A DNA stretch of 37,867 nt from Myroides guanonis (lineage in GTDB: Bacteria > Bacteroidota > Bacteroidia > Flavobacteriales > Flavobacteriaceae): assembly GCF_900114085.1 (NCBI RefSeq), contig NZ_FORU01000020.1, positions 1-37,867 of the forward strand, written 5' to 3'. Within the stretch, counting starts at the first letter, position 1; every line of letters starts with the position of its first letter. The translations under genes and the position numbers were made by a program. The notes under the pieces were generated by a model. The model was not told the origin of the DNA. It saw only the letters and a list, made by a program, of their open reading frames with translations, and did not search any database. This document shows positions 7,177 to 16,700 of the stretch, piece by piece.

Positions 7177-9636
7177 ATGAAAAACTCTAAGTCAATAAAA
7201 TTCAAAATAGCTGTAGTATATATAGTATTGTTTGCAGCTGCATTATTTTCTGGAGGCTATATTTTTAAAGAAGTAAAACGTATAACACTCCCTGAACAAA
7301 GTGTTATTGAAGAAAGCAACAAAGTGTTTTTAGTAAGTAGCGCTATTACTAGTCTCTATTCTTCAGAAGCTTCTAGCAGAAGCGCTATCCTAACAGGAAA
7401 AGAAAAAGACATAAAATCTTATAATTCGCAAATTGATAGTATCTATAGTCAAATTGAAAACATAAAATTAGATGTAATAGACCCTTATATCGCTCAAAAA
7501 CTCGATACTGTTCAATTACTTTTAGACAAAAAGAAACAAAGTTTTTCTGAAATCATCAGTTTTAGAAAAAGCATAAACCAAAATGAGAATTATGATTCTG
7601 CATTAAAAGAAATTTACAGTGCAAAAGAAGAAATTGAAAAAAAACACAAACCAATTGTACAAGTAACAGAGAGTCAACGAAAATCATTATTATCTCGTTT
7701 AGGTCAAGCACTTAGAGCTGAAGCACCAGACACTGTAAAAACAACTATTAACTATCCAAAACTAACAGATTCACTTGTCAATGCAATGGAAAGAATTTTT
7801 GCAGAGGCTCAAAAGAAGGATAGCAAATTCCAAAGAGAACTTCTCCAAAAGGAACAAAGTCTTCTCTTGGAAAATAAAATATTAACAGACCAACTCAGAA
7901 CAATCCTTCACAGTGTTGAGCAAAACATCATAAATACATCGTACCAAAAAATAAACGAATCCAAAGCTATTATTGGAAATGCAACTGACAATATCGCATG
8001 GATTGGTGGTTCTGCGATTATCACAGTTATTATTTTAGGTTGGATTATCTTACAAGACCTAAACCAAACACAACAATACAGAATAAAACTTGAGAAACTA
8101 AATCGAGAAAAGGAAGATTTGTTAAGAAGTAAAACTATGTTATTAGCCACTGTAACTCATGATATACAAACTCCTTTAGGCAGCGTATTAGGTTTTACAG
8201 AATTACTTTCCAAAACTCAATTAAGCGATAAACAAAACAAGTACATTAAAAACATTCAATCGTCCTCTGAATACATCGTTAAACTAGTCAATGACTTGGT
8301 CGATTTTTCAAAACTTGAAAACAATAAAATCAGTATAAGTGAAGAAGTTTTCAACTTCAAAACATTAATAAACGATACATGCTTTCCTCTAGTACCCATT
8401 GCTGACAATAAAAAAATAACCTTTAAATGGACAATTGATGAAAGTTTAAATGACAAATTCACTTCTGATCCAGAGCGAATTAAACAAGTCTTAACAAACC
8501 TCATCACTAATGCAATTAAGTTCACACAGGAAGGTGGGGTTGAACTCATTGCTAAATCAAACGAACGCCAAATTATCATTCAGGTAATTGACTCCGGTAT
8601 TGGAATTGAAAAAAGCCAAATTGAACATGTCTTTCAAGAGTTTAGACAAGCACATGATGGTATTGAAAAGAAATTTGGAGGCACCGGCTTAGGCTTGAAT
8701 ATTTCTAAGAGAATAATTACATTACTTAATGGAACTATTTCTGCAAGCAGTGAACTAAACAAGGGATCTATCTTCACCATTACTTTACCAAAAAAAACAG
8801 CTCCTCAAGTCGACACTATTTCATCAGTTAAAAACAATGACAAATCCATCGTTGAAGAAAAGTTAAAAGAAAAAAGGGTATTGATTATTGATGATGACAA
8901 ACTTCAATTGCAACTGATGGAGGAAATTTTTACTCCTTTGTTTAAAGAGGTCATCCTTATTAACGATGCTACTAATGCTATATCTATCCTAACTGCTTCT
9001 AATTTCGACTTAGTATTAACAGATATACAGATGCCTAAAATGGATGGTTTTGAATTAATTCAAAGTATTAGAGAAACACTTGAAACTAAAAAAATCCCTG
9101 TTATAGCATTATCTGGAAAGAGAAACCTTACTCAAGAAGACTTTACAGAATTAGGGTTTACTTCCTCACATCCTAAGCCCGTAAAATTCCCTAAATTAAT
9201 TAAAGAAATTGGAGCAATACTATTTCCCAATTTGAAAGAGGAATTACTTAATCTAGAAGTTGAAACTGAAACTGAAATCAAAATAACATCTTCCAATCAA
9301 CTTTACAACTTGGACAAAATAAGGGAATTCATCGGAACAAGTACGGATGCCATGAATAACATTTTAGTTATATTCATAGAAAGTACTCAAGAAAACATAT
9401 TGGATTTAAAATATGCGGCTGAAGATTTAGATATCGAATCTTTAGGCAATATTGCACATAAAATGATACCAATGTTTAAACAACTAGAAATTGCAGAAAT
9501 AGTTCCTCTTTTAGAACATCTGGAAGACCATAGTATTACTTTTCACAATGCAAATGAGGCTATTGAATATGTTCACAAGATTGAAAATCTAGCGACATGT
9601 GTAATTTCAACAATAAAAAATATCGAGCTTTCTTAA
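7177..9636 (+). CDS. Hybrid sensor histidine kinase with REC and HPt domains
   Basis: An 819-residue membrane sensor kinase with a complete internal phosphorelay. In order: membrane segment 1 (about 8-28); a mostly helical, coiled-coil-prone periplasmic region of about 240 residues with no recognised ligand fold; membrane segment 2 (about 272-294). Then HisKA with His328 in THDIQTPLG, and HATPase_c with the N box LITNAIKF, DSGIG and GGTGLGLNI. A receiver domain has acidic residues IDDD near 571-574 and Asp616 in LTDIQMPKMDG, and a C-terminal HPt-like domain has His761 in IAHKMIPMF. ATG 7177 is chosen because it follows the predicted transcript start. The gene converges on the response regulator gene, and their stop codons overlap inside an inverted repeat. 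The likely route is His328, Asp616, His761, then Asp53 of the regulator; this is inferred from the pairing. Confidence 0.92.
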   Translation: MKNSKSIKFKIAVVYIVLFAAALFSGGYIFKEVKRITLPEQSVIEESNKVFLVSSAITSLYSSEASSRSAILTGKEKDIKSYNSQIDSIYSQIENIKLDVIDPYIAQKLDTVQLLLDKKKQSFSEIISFRKSINQNENYDSALKEIYSAKEEIEKKHKPIVQVTESQRKSLLSRLGQALRAEAPDTVKTTINYPKLTDSLVNAMERIFAEAQKKDSKFQRELLQKEQSLLLENKILTDQLRTILHSVEQNIINTSYQKINESKAIIGNATDNIAWIGGSAIITVIILGWIILQDLNQTQQYRIKLEKLNREKEDLLRSKTMLLATVTHDIQTPLGSVLGFTELLSKTQLSDKQNKYIKNIQSSSEYIVKLVNDLVDFSKLENNKISISEEVFNFKTLINDTCFPLVPIADNKKITFKWTIDESLNDKFTSDPERIKQVLTNLITNAIKFTQEGGVELIAKSNERQIIIQVIDSGIGIEKSQIEHVFQEFRQAHDGIEKKFGGTGLGLNISKRIITLLNGTISASSELNKGSIFTITLPKKTAPQVDTISSVKNNDKSIVEEKLKEKRVLIIDDDKLQLQLMEEIFTPLFKEVILINDATNAISILTASNFDLVLTDIQMPKMDGFELIQSIRETLETKKIPVIALSGKRNLTQEDFTELGFTSSHPKPVKFPKLIKEIGAILFPNLKEELLNLEVETETEIKITSSNQLYNLDKIREFIGTSTDAMNNILVIFIESTQENILDLKYAAEDLDIESLGNIAHKMIPMFKQLEIAEIVPLLEHLEDHSITFHNANEAIEYVHKIENLATCVISTIKNIELS

Positions 9637-9647
9637 AGCTCGATATT
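9619..9647. terminator. Perfect inverted repeat forming the 3' ends of both two-component genes
   Basis: A 13-bp perfect stem, AATATCGAGCTTT with its complement, around a 3-base loop (9632-9634). Both stop codons lie inside it. It probably acts as a bidirectional stem-loop terminator or 3'-end stabiliser. Because it is a palindrome in register with both frames, it makes both proteins end in the same residues, NIEL. There is no long T run after either side, so its terminator strength is uncertain. Confidence 0.7.
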
Positions 9648-11024
9648 ATATAGTTTCATTTTATTATAAAGTGTTTTTCTGTCAATTCCTAAAACTTGAG
9701 CGGCTTTAGTTTTATTGAACTTTACCTTTTCCAAGGCCGTTCGAATTGCGTACTCTTCATTCTTAGAAGAATACAATTTAAGGTCTTCATCCCCATTATG
9801 AACTAATGCTGATTCTGATTCCCTTGAAAATGCACTAACCTCAGCAAACATTTCTTGAGGAAGAACATCCTTCACAAGAACCTCCCCCTTTGACAACAAA
9901 ACAGCTCTCTTAATTATATTCTTCATCTCACGAAGATTACCTGGCCAATCGTATTTCAGAAATAACTTTTCTACATCTTCCGAAAAACGCAACACATTTC
10001 TATCTAAATCTCTATTTGACTCTTTAAGAAAATGCTCTGCAAATATCATAATATCAGATCCTCTTTCTGCCAAACGTGGTGCAACAATCCCAAATTCATT
10101 TAAACGGTGAAATAAATCCTCTCTAAACTCACCTTCACGAACAGCTTTTAATAAATCTTCATTGGTTGCCGCAATCACACGAATATCTACTTGAATTTCA
10201 TTATTACTACCAACCGGTTTTACTTTTCGCTCCTGCAAAGCGCGCAATAATTGAACTTGTACTTCATAGGAAAGGTTTCCTACCTCATCTAAAAAAATAG
10301 TTCCTCCGTTAGCCGCCTCAAAATGTCCAACTTTATCACCAATCGCTCCAGTAAAAGATCCTTTAACATGTCCGAAAAACTCGCTTGAGGCTAAATCCTT
10401 AGGAATTGCTCCACAATCTACTGCAATATAAGGCTTGTTATGCCTCTTGCTTTTTAAATGTATAGAATGCGCTATATTCTCTTTTCCTGTACCGCTGTCT
10501 CCTATAATCAACACAGACATATTAGTAGGTGCTACCAATTCAATATACTCATGTAATTGAACAGAAGTTGAACTTTTTCCTTTTACAAAATCGGAATCTC
10601 CTTCATTATCATTTGTAAGATTTTTCGGACTAGTTACTACCGCAGAAACTGTTGAAGTATTTTTCCTATTAAGAGCCTGCTGAATCGTATAAACAATCTC
10701 ATCAGGATTTATAGGTTTCCCTACATAATCAAATGCTCCTAACTTCATGGCATTAACTGCCGTTTTAATTTCTGTGTAACCAGTCATCAAGATAACCTGA
10801 GTCTGTGCAGATTTGTTTTTTATGTATTTTAACAATTCAATACCATCACTATCAGGTAAGCGAACATCCGTTAAAACTACATCAAAATTCTCCTTATCTA
10901 CTGCTTGTTGTGCGTCTTGAAAATTAAAAGCATTAGTAACGTGATATCCCTTCTTTTCTAAAAATGTTTTCAACATTACGCAAAATGAAACATCATCGTC
11001 AATAACTAGAATTTTGTGATTCAT
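9633..11024 (-). CDS. Sigma-54-dependent response regulator (NtrC/AtoC-like)
   Basis: A 463-residue enhancer-binding protein with all three domains. The receiver (1-118) has Asp10-Asp11, the phosphoacceptor Asp53, Thr81 and Lys103. The AAA+ domain (about 146-385) has Walker A GDSGTGKE (175-182), Walker B GGTIFLDEVG (240-249) and an arginine region FREDLFHRLN (300-309). The Fis-type DNA-binding helix-turn-helix is NKTKAAQVLGIDRKTLYNKM (437-456). The loop that contacts sigma-54 reads GSFTGA (222-227) instead of the usual GAFTGA. It is convergent with the hybrid kinase and is its likely partner. Targets are unknown, and I saw no convincing -24/-12 promoter between genes here. It has its own consensus promoter. 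Confidence 0.94.
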   Translation of the reverse strand: MNHKILVIDDDVSFCVMLKTFLEKKGYHVTNAFNFQDAQQAVDKENFDVVLTDVRLPDSDGIELLKYIKNKSAQTQVILMTGYTEIKTAVNAMKLGAFDYVGKPINPDEIVYTIQQALNRKNTSTVSAVVTSPKNLTNDNEGDSDFVKGKSSTSVQLHEYIELVAPTNMSVLIIGDSGTGKENIAHSIHLKSKRHNKPYIAVDCGAIPKDLASSEFFGHVKGSFTGAIGDKVGHFEAANGGTIFLDEVGNLSYEVQVQLLRALQERKVKPVGSNNEIQVDIRVIAATNEDLLKAVREGEFREDLFHRLNEFGIVAPRLAERGSDIMIFAEHFLKESNRDLDRNVLRFSEDVEKLFLKYDWPGNLREMKNIIKRAVLLSKGEVLVKDVLPQEMFAEVSAFSRESESALVHNGDEDLKLYSSKNEEYAIRTALEKVKFNKTKAAQVLGIDRKTLYNKMKLYNIEL

Positions 11025-11051
11025 AAATTTTGAATTAGATTCGTATTGTTA

Positions 11052-11082
11052 CAAATTTAATCTTTTAAAAGATAGATACCAA
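11052..11082 (-). promoter_or_regulatory. Promoter of the sigma-54 response regulator gene
   Basis: Minus strand: TTG (11082-11080), 20 bases, TAAATTTG (11059-11052), a full match to the Bacteroidota housekeeping consensus. The start should be near 11046, about 20 bases before the ATG. The regulator itself is therefore read by the housekeeping sigma factor. Confidence 0.75.
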
Positions 11083-11110
11083 CTTGTAATTAATAAATAG
11101 AAATAAACAG

Positions 11111-11131
11111 TAAAAGGGAGCCTAAGCTCCC
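11111..11131 (-). terminator. Terminator upstream of the response regulator gene
   Basis: GGGAGC (11116-11121), loop CTAA, GCTCCC (11126-11131). On the minus strand the stem is followed by TTTTA. It would stop read-through from tamB-tamL before the regulator promoter. Confidence 0.65.
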
Positions 11132-11458
11132 TGTCTACCTGAAGATTTCTCTTCTTCACCTTACTAACGATCTTCATTATCTTTCTACTATTTATCTACT
11201 AAGTAGCACAAAGACATATATTTTATATATTCTAATTTATTTCTATGTACTTAAAATGTTTTCTTTTAAAAAGAAGATTAGCTAATCTTTTGTATTCATA
11301 ACACTTTTACATTTAGATAAATTACGAAAACTATACCAAAACATAAAAAGAGCTATAATATCACATTAAACTCTAAAAATCAACCAATTAAAAACACTCC
11401 ACACTAAAACACTTATTGAGACATTTTCCACATTTGTAGACTATTTCCACAACTAAAC
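11132..11458. other. Intergenic region downstream of tamL
   Basis: About 330 AT-rich bases with no gene that I can support. The one clear structure is a perfect 16-bp palindrome, AAGATTAGCTAATCTT, at 11274-11289. On the minus strand it is followed by CTTTTT, so it could be a first, weak terminator for the tamB-tamL transcript about 170 bases after the tamL stop. Confidence 0.4.
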
Positions 11459-13753
11459 TCAGAAAGGATACCCAATCGCTAAGTTAAACATCAAATTGTC
11501 CTTGCGCCATTCCTTACTTCCCAAACTTATTTTATCCAAAGTCCATCTATCACCCTCTGGAAAATATGGAACACGAATAGGAAAGGCTAAGTCAAATCGC
11601 ACAACTAAAAAAGTTATATCAAATCGAAGACCTGCACCTACTCCAACAGCGAGCTCCTTATAGAAGTCCTTGGAAAAAGTCCCACCTGGTCTATCACTAG
11701 TCTCATCCAGTAACCATATGTTTCCTGCATCCATAAACAAAGCTCCGTGAACAATCCCAGCAAGTTTCTTTCTATACTCTACATTCATTTCTATCAAAAT
11801 ATCCCCTGCCTGATCTGGAACAAATCGACTGTTAGATGCAGTAGGATCAAAACTTCCCGGCCCTAAAGCTCTGGCTCTAAAAGCACGAACACTATTAGTC
11901 CCTCCTACAACAAACTGTTTTATATAAGGTAGTTGTTGTGAATTCCCATATGGTAATCCAATACCAGCGTGTATTCTACCAATAATCTGCGAAGTTCTAC
12001 TCAATTTCCTATAATATCTAAAATCGTGTTCCGTCTTTGCATATTGACTATAATCAACTCCTAAAATTTGATGAACCTCCCCTTTATCAGCATTGGCCCC
12101 CATAATCAATCCCGTAATATTAGCTGACAAATCCAAAGACCCTTTATAATAAATAGTTCGCTTCTTAAACACATTCATCGTGTTAGTATACGTATAGGTG
12201 TATGTAGGTCCAAAGATTAATTGTTTATCCAATATCTTTTCCATAGATGGATTTCCCGTTGCTTGTTCTATATATAAATCGGTTACATTTTCTGGACTTA
12301 CATAATTTATCTCAAACACATTCAACTCGTGTTCTTTCCTAACATTCTCTTTCCAATTATACCCAAAAGCTCCTTTGAAAGAATGCAATGTATAGAGCTT
12401 AGTTCTCCTTAGATACTCATACCCTAAACTAATACGAGTTTTTGGAACGTAAGAACTCGATGAATGGAATTTAAAAGGCGCTACAATTCTAGGCCATGTC
12501 AAACTTACTTCCGTACCGTATTTAAAAACATTAAATCCTTTATTCTTCGAAGACATTTGAAAATCCATACCTCCATATGCAGACACTTGAAACAACTCTG
12601 CCCCTTTTAAAAAATTCTTATTGCTCCAATTAACATTTAATTCCGAACCAGTATAACTAGCCGAATTGGTTTTACCCAAGAGCTCTAATCGAACAGATTT
12701 AGGCTTGTCGGGGGTTAAATAATAATAACTATCAAGCTTGTGATTTACAGAATCAGAAATTACAAATTGATTCTTCACAAACTTAAACACTCCTAAATTC
12801 ACCAACCTATTTAAAGAAAGATTATGGTCAGAACGATTATAAACTTCACCCTTTTTAAAATATAATGCACGATCATATATTTGAGGTCGAAATCTCTTCG
12901 TAGGATCTACTATTAAAAAATCATTATAGGAATATGCATCATTTAAAGACTGAAAATCAACATCGTCACTTAAAGAATAGTCCGCAAAAACAACTATATT
13001 ATCGACTGTATAAGATGCTTTAGCCTCTTGTGGAACGTCCTGCTTTAATCGAACGATTAAGTCTACCTCATGAGTTCCAACGGTACTATCAACTTGAACT
13101 AAAATATGATTAGGACTAAAAAAATAATATCCCTTTTCTTTTAACCGACTATCTATGCGATTCCTCTCTTCTTTTATAACATCCAAATCATAAGCCCTAC
13201 CTTTTCTTAACCTAGTTCTCTTAAAAATCTTGTCTATTTCTGCATGTAAAGGGGTTGAATCATTTACAAAACTTACATCTTTTATTTTGTATTGCTCTTT
13301 GGGATATAAACTATAAACTGCCTTTACCTTTTTATCCTTCACTAAGGTGTCTGATTCGACAAGGCTATTAAAAAATCCTTTATTTTCAGTGCGATTTTTC
13401 AGTATACTTTCATTGCTCTCCAAATTTAATTGGCTCACTAAAACAGGCGGTTCTCCCATTTTAGTTCTAATCCAATTCCGAATACCTGATTCTTTTTTGG
13501 GGTCACCAGCTAAATTATAAAAGAACAATTTCATCCTCATACCTAAAATCGTTTTATTAGGGTACGGACGTAATAAGTCTTCTAATTCTGCTTTCATATC
13601 TTTTTTATAAGAACTCGAAAGAGAATCATCTTTAATCTCTACTTCACCACCTATATATAGATGCTCTCCTGATGCCAAGTATTTGGTATTACCACAAGAA
13701 CACATCACTAAGATGATTAAGAAAATGAAACTTTTTAAAATACATTCTTTCAT
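11459..13753 (-). CDS. tamL: TamL: lipoprotein-type BamA/TamA family outer-membrane protein
   Basis: A 764-residue Omp85-family protein. The N-terminus is a lipoprotein signal: a basic start, a hydrophobic run (about 8-17) and a lipobox with Cys20 in VMCSC. Canonical TamA is not lipidated; the lipid-anchored variant TamL is described for Bacteroidota and relatives. POTRA-like modules follow (about 110-330), then a beta-barrel from about 360 to the end, with alternating strand patterns, GLPYGNSQQLPYIKQFVVGG and VRAFRARALGPGSF, and a terminal Phe in LAIGYPF as in outer-membrane barrels. It starts one base after the tamB stop codon, so the two form a tight pair. It should work with TamB in moving or assembling envelope components. 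Confidence 0.9.
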   Translation of the reverse strand: MKECILKSFIFLIILVMCSCGNTKYLASGEHLYIGGEVEIKDDSLSSSYKKDMKAELEDLLRPYPNKTILGMRMKLFFYNLAGDPKKESGIRNWIRTKMGEPPVLVSQLNLESNESILKNRTENKGFFNSLVESDTLVKDKKVKAVYSLYPKEQYKIKDVSFVNDSTPLHAEIDKIFKRTRLRKGRAYDLDVIKEERNRIDSRLKEKGYYFFSPNHILVQVDSTVGTHEVDLIVRLKQDVPQEAKASYTVDNIVVFADYSLSDDVDFQSLNDAYSYNDFLIVDPTKRFRPQIYDRALYFKKGEVYNRSDHNLSLNRLVNLGVFKFVKNQFVISDSVNHKLDSYYYLTPDKPKSVRLELLGKTNSASYTGSELNVNWSNKNFLKGAELFQVSAYGGMDFQMSSKNKGFNVFKYGTEVSLTWPRIVAPFKFHSSSSYVPKTRISLGYEYLRRTKLYTLHSFKGAFGYNWKENVRKEHELNVFEINYVSPENVTDLYIEQATGNPSMEKILDKQLIFGPTYTYTYTNTMNVFKKRTIYYKGSLDLSANITGLIMGANADKGEVHQILGVDYSQYAKTEHDFRYYRKLSRTSQIIGRIHAGIGLPYGNSQQLPYIKQFVVGGTNSVRAFRARALGPGSFDPTASNSRFVPDQAGDILIEMNVEYRKKLAGIVHGALFMDAGNIWLLDETSDRPGGTFSKDFYKELAVGVGAGLRFDITFLVVRFDLAFPIRVPYFPEGDRWTLDKISLGSKEWRKDNLMFNLAIGYPF

Positions 13754-13754
13754 A

Positions 13755-16700
13755 TTAATTCTTTTTTTCTTCCTTAATCATCTCTTTCAATTCTCTTTTT
13801 TCTTTCCTTCTCTCAAAAATTTCTTTAAATTTTTCGTAACTCATCGTTATCACAAATCCAACACCCGTTTCAACAACTTGCCCTTGAAGCGCTACCTGAT
13901 ATTCATCTTTCCTGTATGCACGTAACATATATCTACCATCTTTAGAAAGCATATACTCTGCTGATATATCACCAGCAATATTCGTGGATTGTTCATTCTC
14001 TCTTTCTGAACCCTCAATTCCAAAACTACTGCCAATAGTAACTTTCAAACGATCGTTTAACAACCTTTTTGAAACTCCTATATTTAAATCAGTTCTATTT
14101 TCCTTCTCTCCAGTTGAATAATCCTCTTTTGAATCAAGATTAAAATCTAATTCAATACCTGCGATCAAATTACCTGCTAAATTATTTAATTGATCAGATA
14201 AAATCTTACTCACACTTTGTCTCGCTATAGATTCCGCAGACATCCCTCCCGCCATACTTTCAAAAGGATTTTCACCAACAAAGCGATTTAACAACAATAA
14301 AGCGAATACTTGTTTATTCAACTCTGATTCTTGTTGCCTGATTTGCTCTAACTTGGTTTTAGTGTTAGAGACCACGTCTCCAGAGACTCCAACATTTCCA
14401 TCTGGCATTTGAATATCAAATGTAATTTCTGGCTTCATCAGCTCCCCTTTCATCATAAGCAAAGTTTTAAAAGGTATTTTTTGCTTATACATATTACTTT
14501 GCATAGGTGATAGATCAGCCAATTGATTTTGAAGGAGATCAATTGGCGCTGCATTTACCTCATATACAGCGGTTAAATCCAAAGTAGCGGCAGTTGGCTC
14601 CCCAGTCCAAATAATCGAACTCCCTTTCTGAACATCAAACTTTCGTTTCAAGAAATTAAACGACATAGAATAAGCTCCTTCTTCAAACTCGTACCTACCA
14701 GTTAAAGTGGTTTTACCTGACGGATCAATTCCCCCCATTAAATCCCCTTCTCCTTTAATAGTAATCTTATCTCCGTTAGCCTTATCAATTACTATAGTGA
14801 ACTGTGCATCCTTATCTATTTGAATCGCAATTGAAACATCCAACCCTTTAACTTCAGTCTCATTAAATTCATTCTGTATTTTAAGAGTTTCCTCTAGTCT
14901 TAAATCTTTTTGATTAATAAACTCCACAATGCCCTCTCTGTCCGCAATAGATGGATCTTCTTGTGGCATAACAAAAGTAAAATCTGTTCCTTTATCAATC
15001 CCTATAACTCCACTAACTACAGGCTTATTCAAATTACCTCTGATTTTGATGTTTGTATCTAGTAGCAAATCTCCATAATACAAATCATTATCTTTCTCTC
15101 CAGAATTAATAGCTTTAAAATCTTCAGATTTAATGTCTAAATTAAAACTATAATCCGAATAGGTTTTTGTTAATATTTGTCCATCAATAACTAATACATT
15201 TTTATCGATATCAGCAATACTAAAGTTAGAGAACTCTATTCCTCTATTAGTAAAATCAATAGTTTCATTTATGTCTACAAAAGCAGCATTTAAGGCTTTT
15301 ACCTTAAAACCTACATCATTAAACAAGAGTTTACCATCTACAGTAGGGGCCGTAAATCCACCTCCTAACGCGATATTACCCGATAAATAACCTCCCGAAT
15401 CCTTCAAATTCCCCATTGTAAATGACTCTAAAGTTTTCATAGATAAACGATCTACAACTAAATTTAAATCCATTGTTTTTTCATCCAAGGCAATCTTACC
15501 GTGTATTCCAAGCTTGTTATCATTACCTAGCAACTGTATATCTGCTTGTAAACTATTCGTTGTTTCATTATTTACTTTCGCACTTAAATCACCTAAAGCT
15601 GTATTTAAAACCTTTAAGTTTTTCACGAGTAAATCCGATTCAAAATACATTTCTGTATTTAAATTTTTCAACAACACCTCGCCATCTATCATACCACTAA
15701 CCAAGACAGAATCTTGTTTAACCATTTGAGTAATGGTCTCAATGTCAAAATCTCTAAAATTCACCTTTAAAGGAGCGTCAAATCTATCCTCTTGTGATTG
15801 AATAGCAATTAAACTATTATTTTGGTTTAACTCAAATGCGTTAGCGCGAATCCCTTCCTTTCCAAATTGAATAACATTCTCCGGATTAACCGTCCAAACA
15901 TCATAATTCAACATAAATCCCTTAGGATCTAGCTTAACTTCCATAAAGTCGTCGAAACTTTCCAAACTACCTGAAATTTCATATCTAACTTTATCATCTG
16001 TATCCTTCAATTCTAAATCATAGGTCAACAAATCATCGCCAATAGTTCCTAACAAGGCCATTTTATCAATTGCTAAATTTTCATTTTCAAATCGAGCAAC
16101 ATCCAAAAAGTAATCCAATCGATTACCATTAGGCTCTAAGTCAAAAACAATATTTCTCAATGTATTTCCACCATATATTACCGAGGCTAACTCACCGTGA
16201 ATTTGAAAATAGTCTGTTGCAGATTTATATACTCCATCTAAATAAAAAGGTTTCAATTCTTTTAAATCAGGAACCATTTTATTTACAATTGGATTCTCCT
16301 TTACAATAATTACAAAAGATACTTCTTGGTTCACTTGTTCTTTTGCATCTTCTTTATTTTGCTTAACAGTTGCTTTTTTCTCCACTACCTCTTCGTTTGT
16401 AGAAGACAAACTAAAATATTTAGATATTGATTTTGTTAGTTCTTCCGGAAGAGTAGTCAACTTATAATCTCCTTCAACTATAACGTCTACCAATTGAGAA
16501 TTTAAAATCAATTGTTTTAAATTAGGTTTAGAAACAGCTCGTAACGAAATAGTATCTAATGCATACACCTGACTACCATCTGCAAAAGCAAAATCAACAA
16601 TTTGAACTTCACCATCTAATTCATCGGGATATATATTGTTTAAATCGGTTTTGACTTTACCTAAAAAAGCAAATGGTTTATCTTGTATTCGCAGACCATA

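Noticed and set aside
6966..7205. Minus-strand frame of 79 codons
   Set aside because: It is almost entirely Phe, Cys, Ile, Leu and Lys, runs through the consensus promoter and first codons of the histidine kinase, and has no promoter of its own.
11424..11453. Repeated TTTCCACA downstream of tamL
   Set aside because: Two short AT-rich copies only, without dyad symmetry or nearby dnaA boxes; likely chance.
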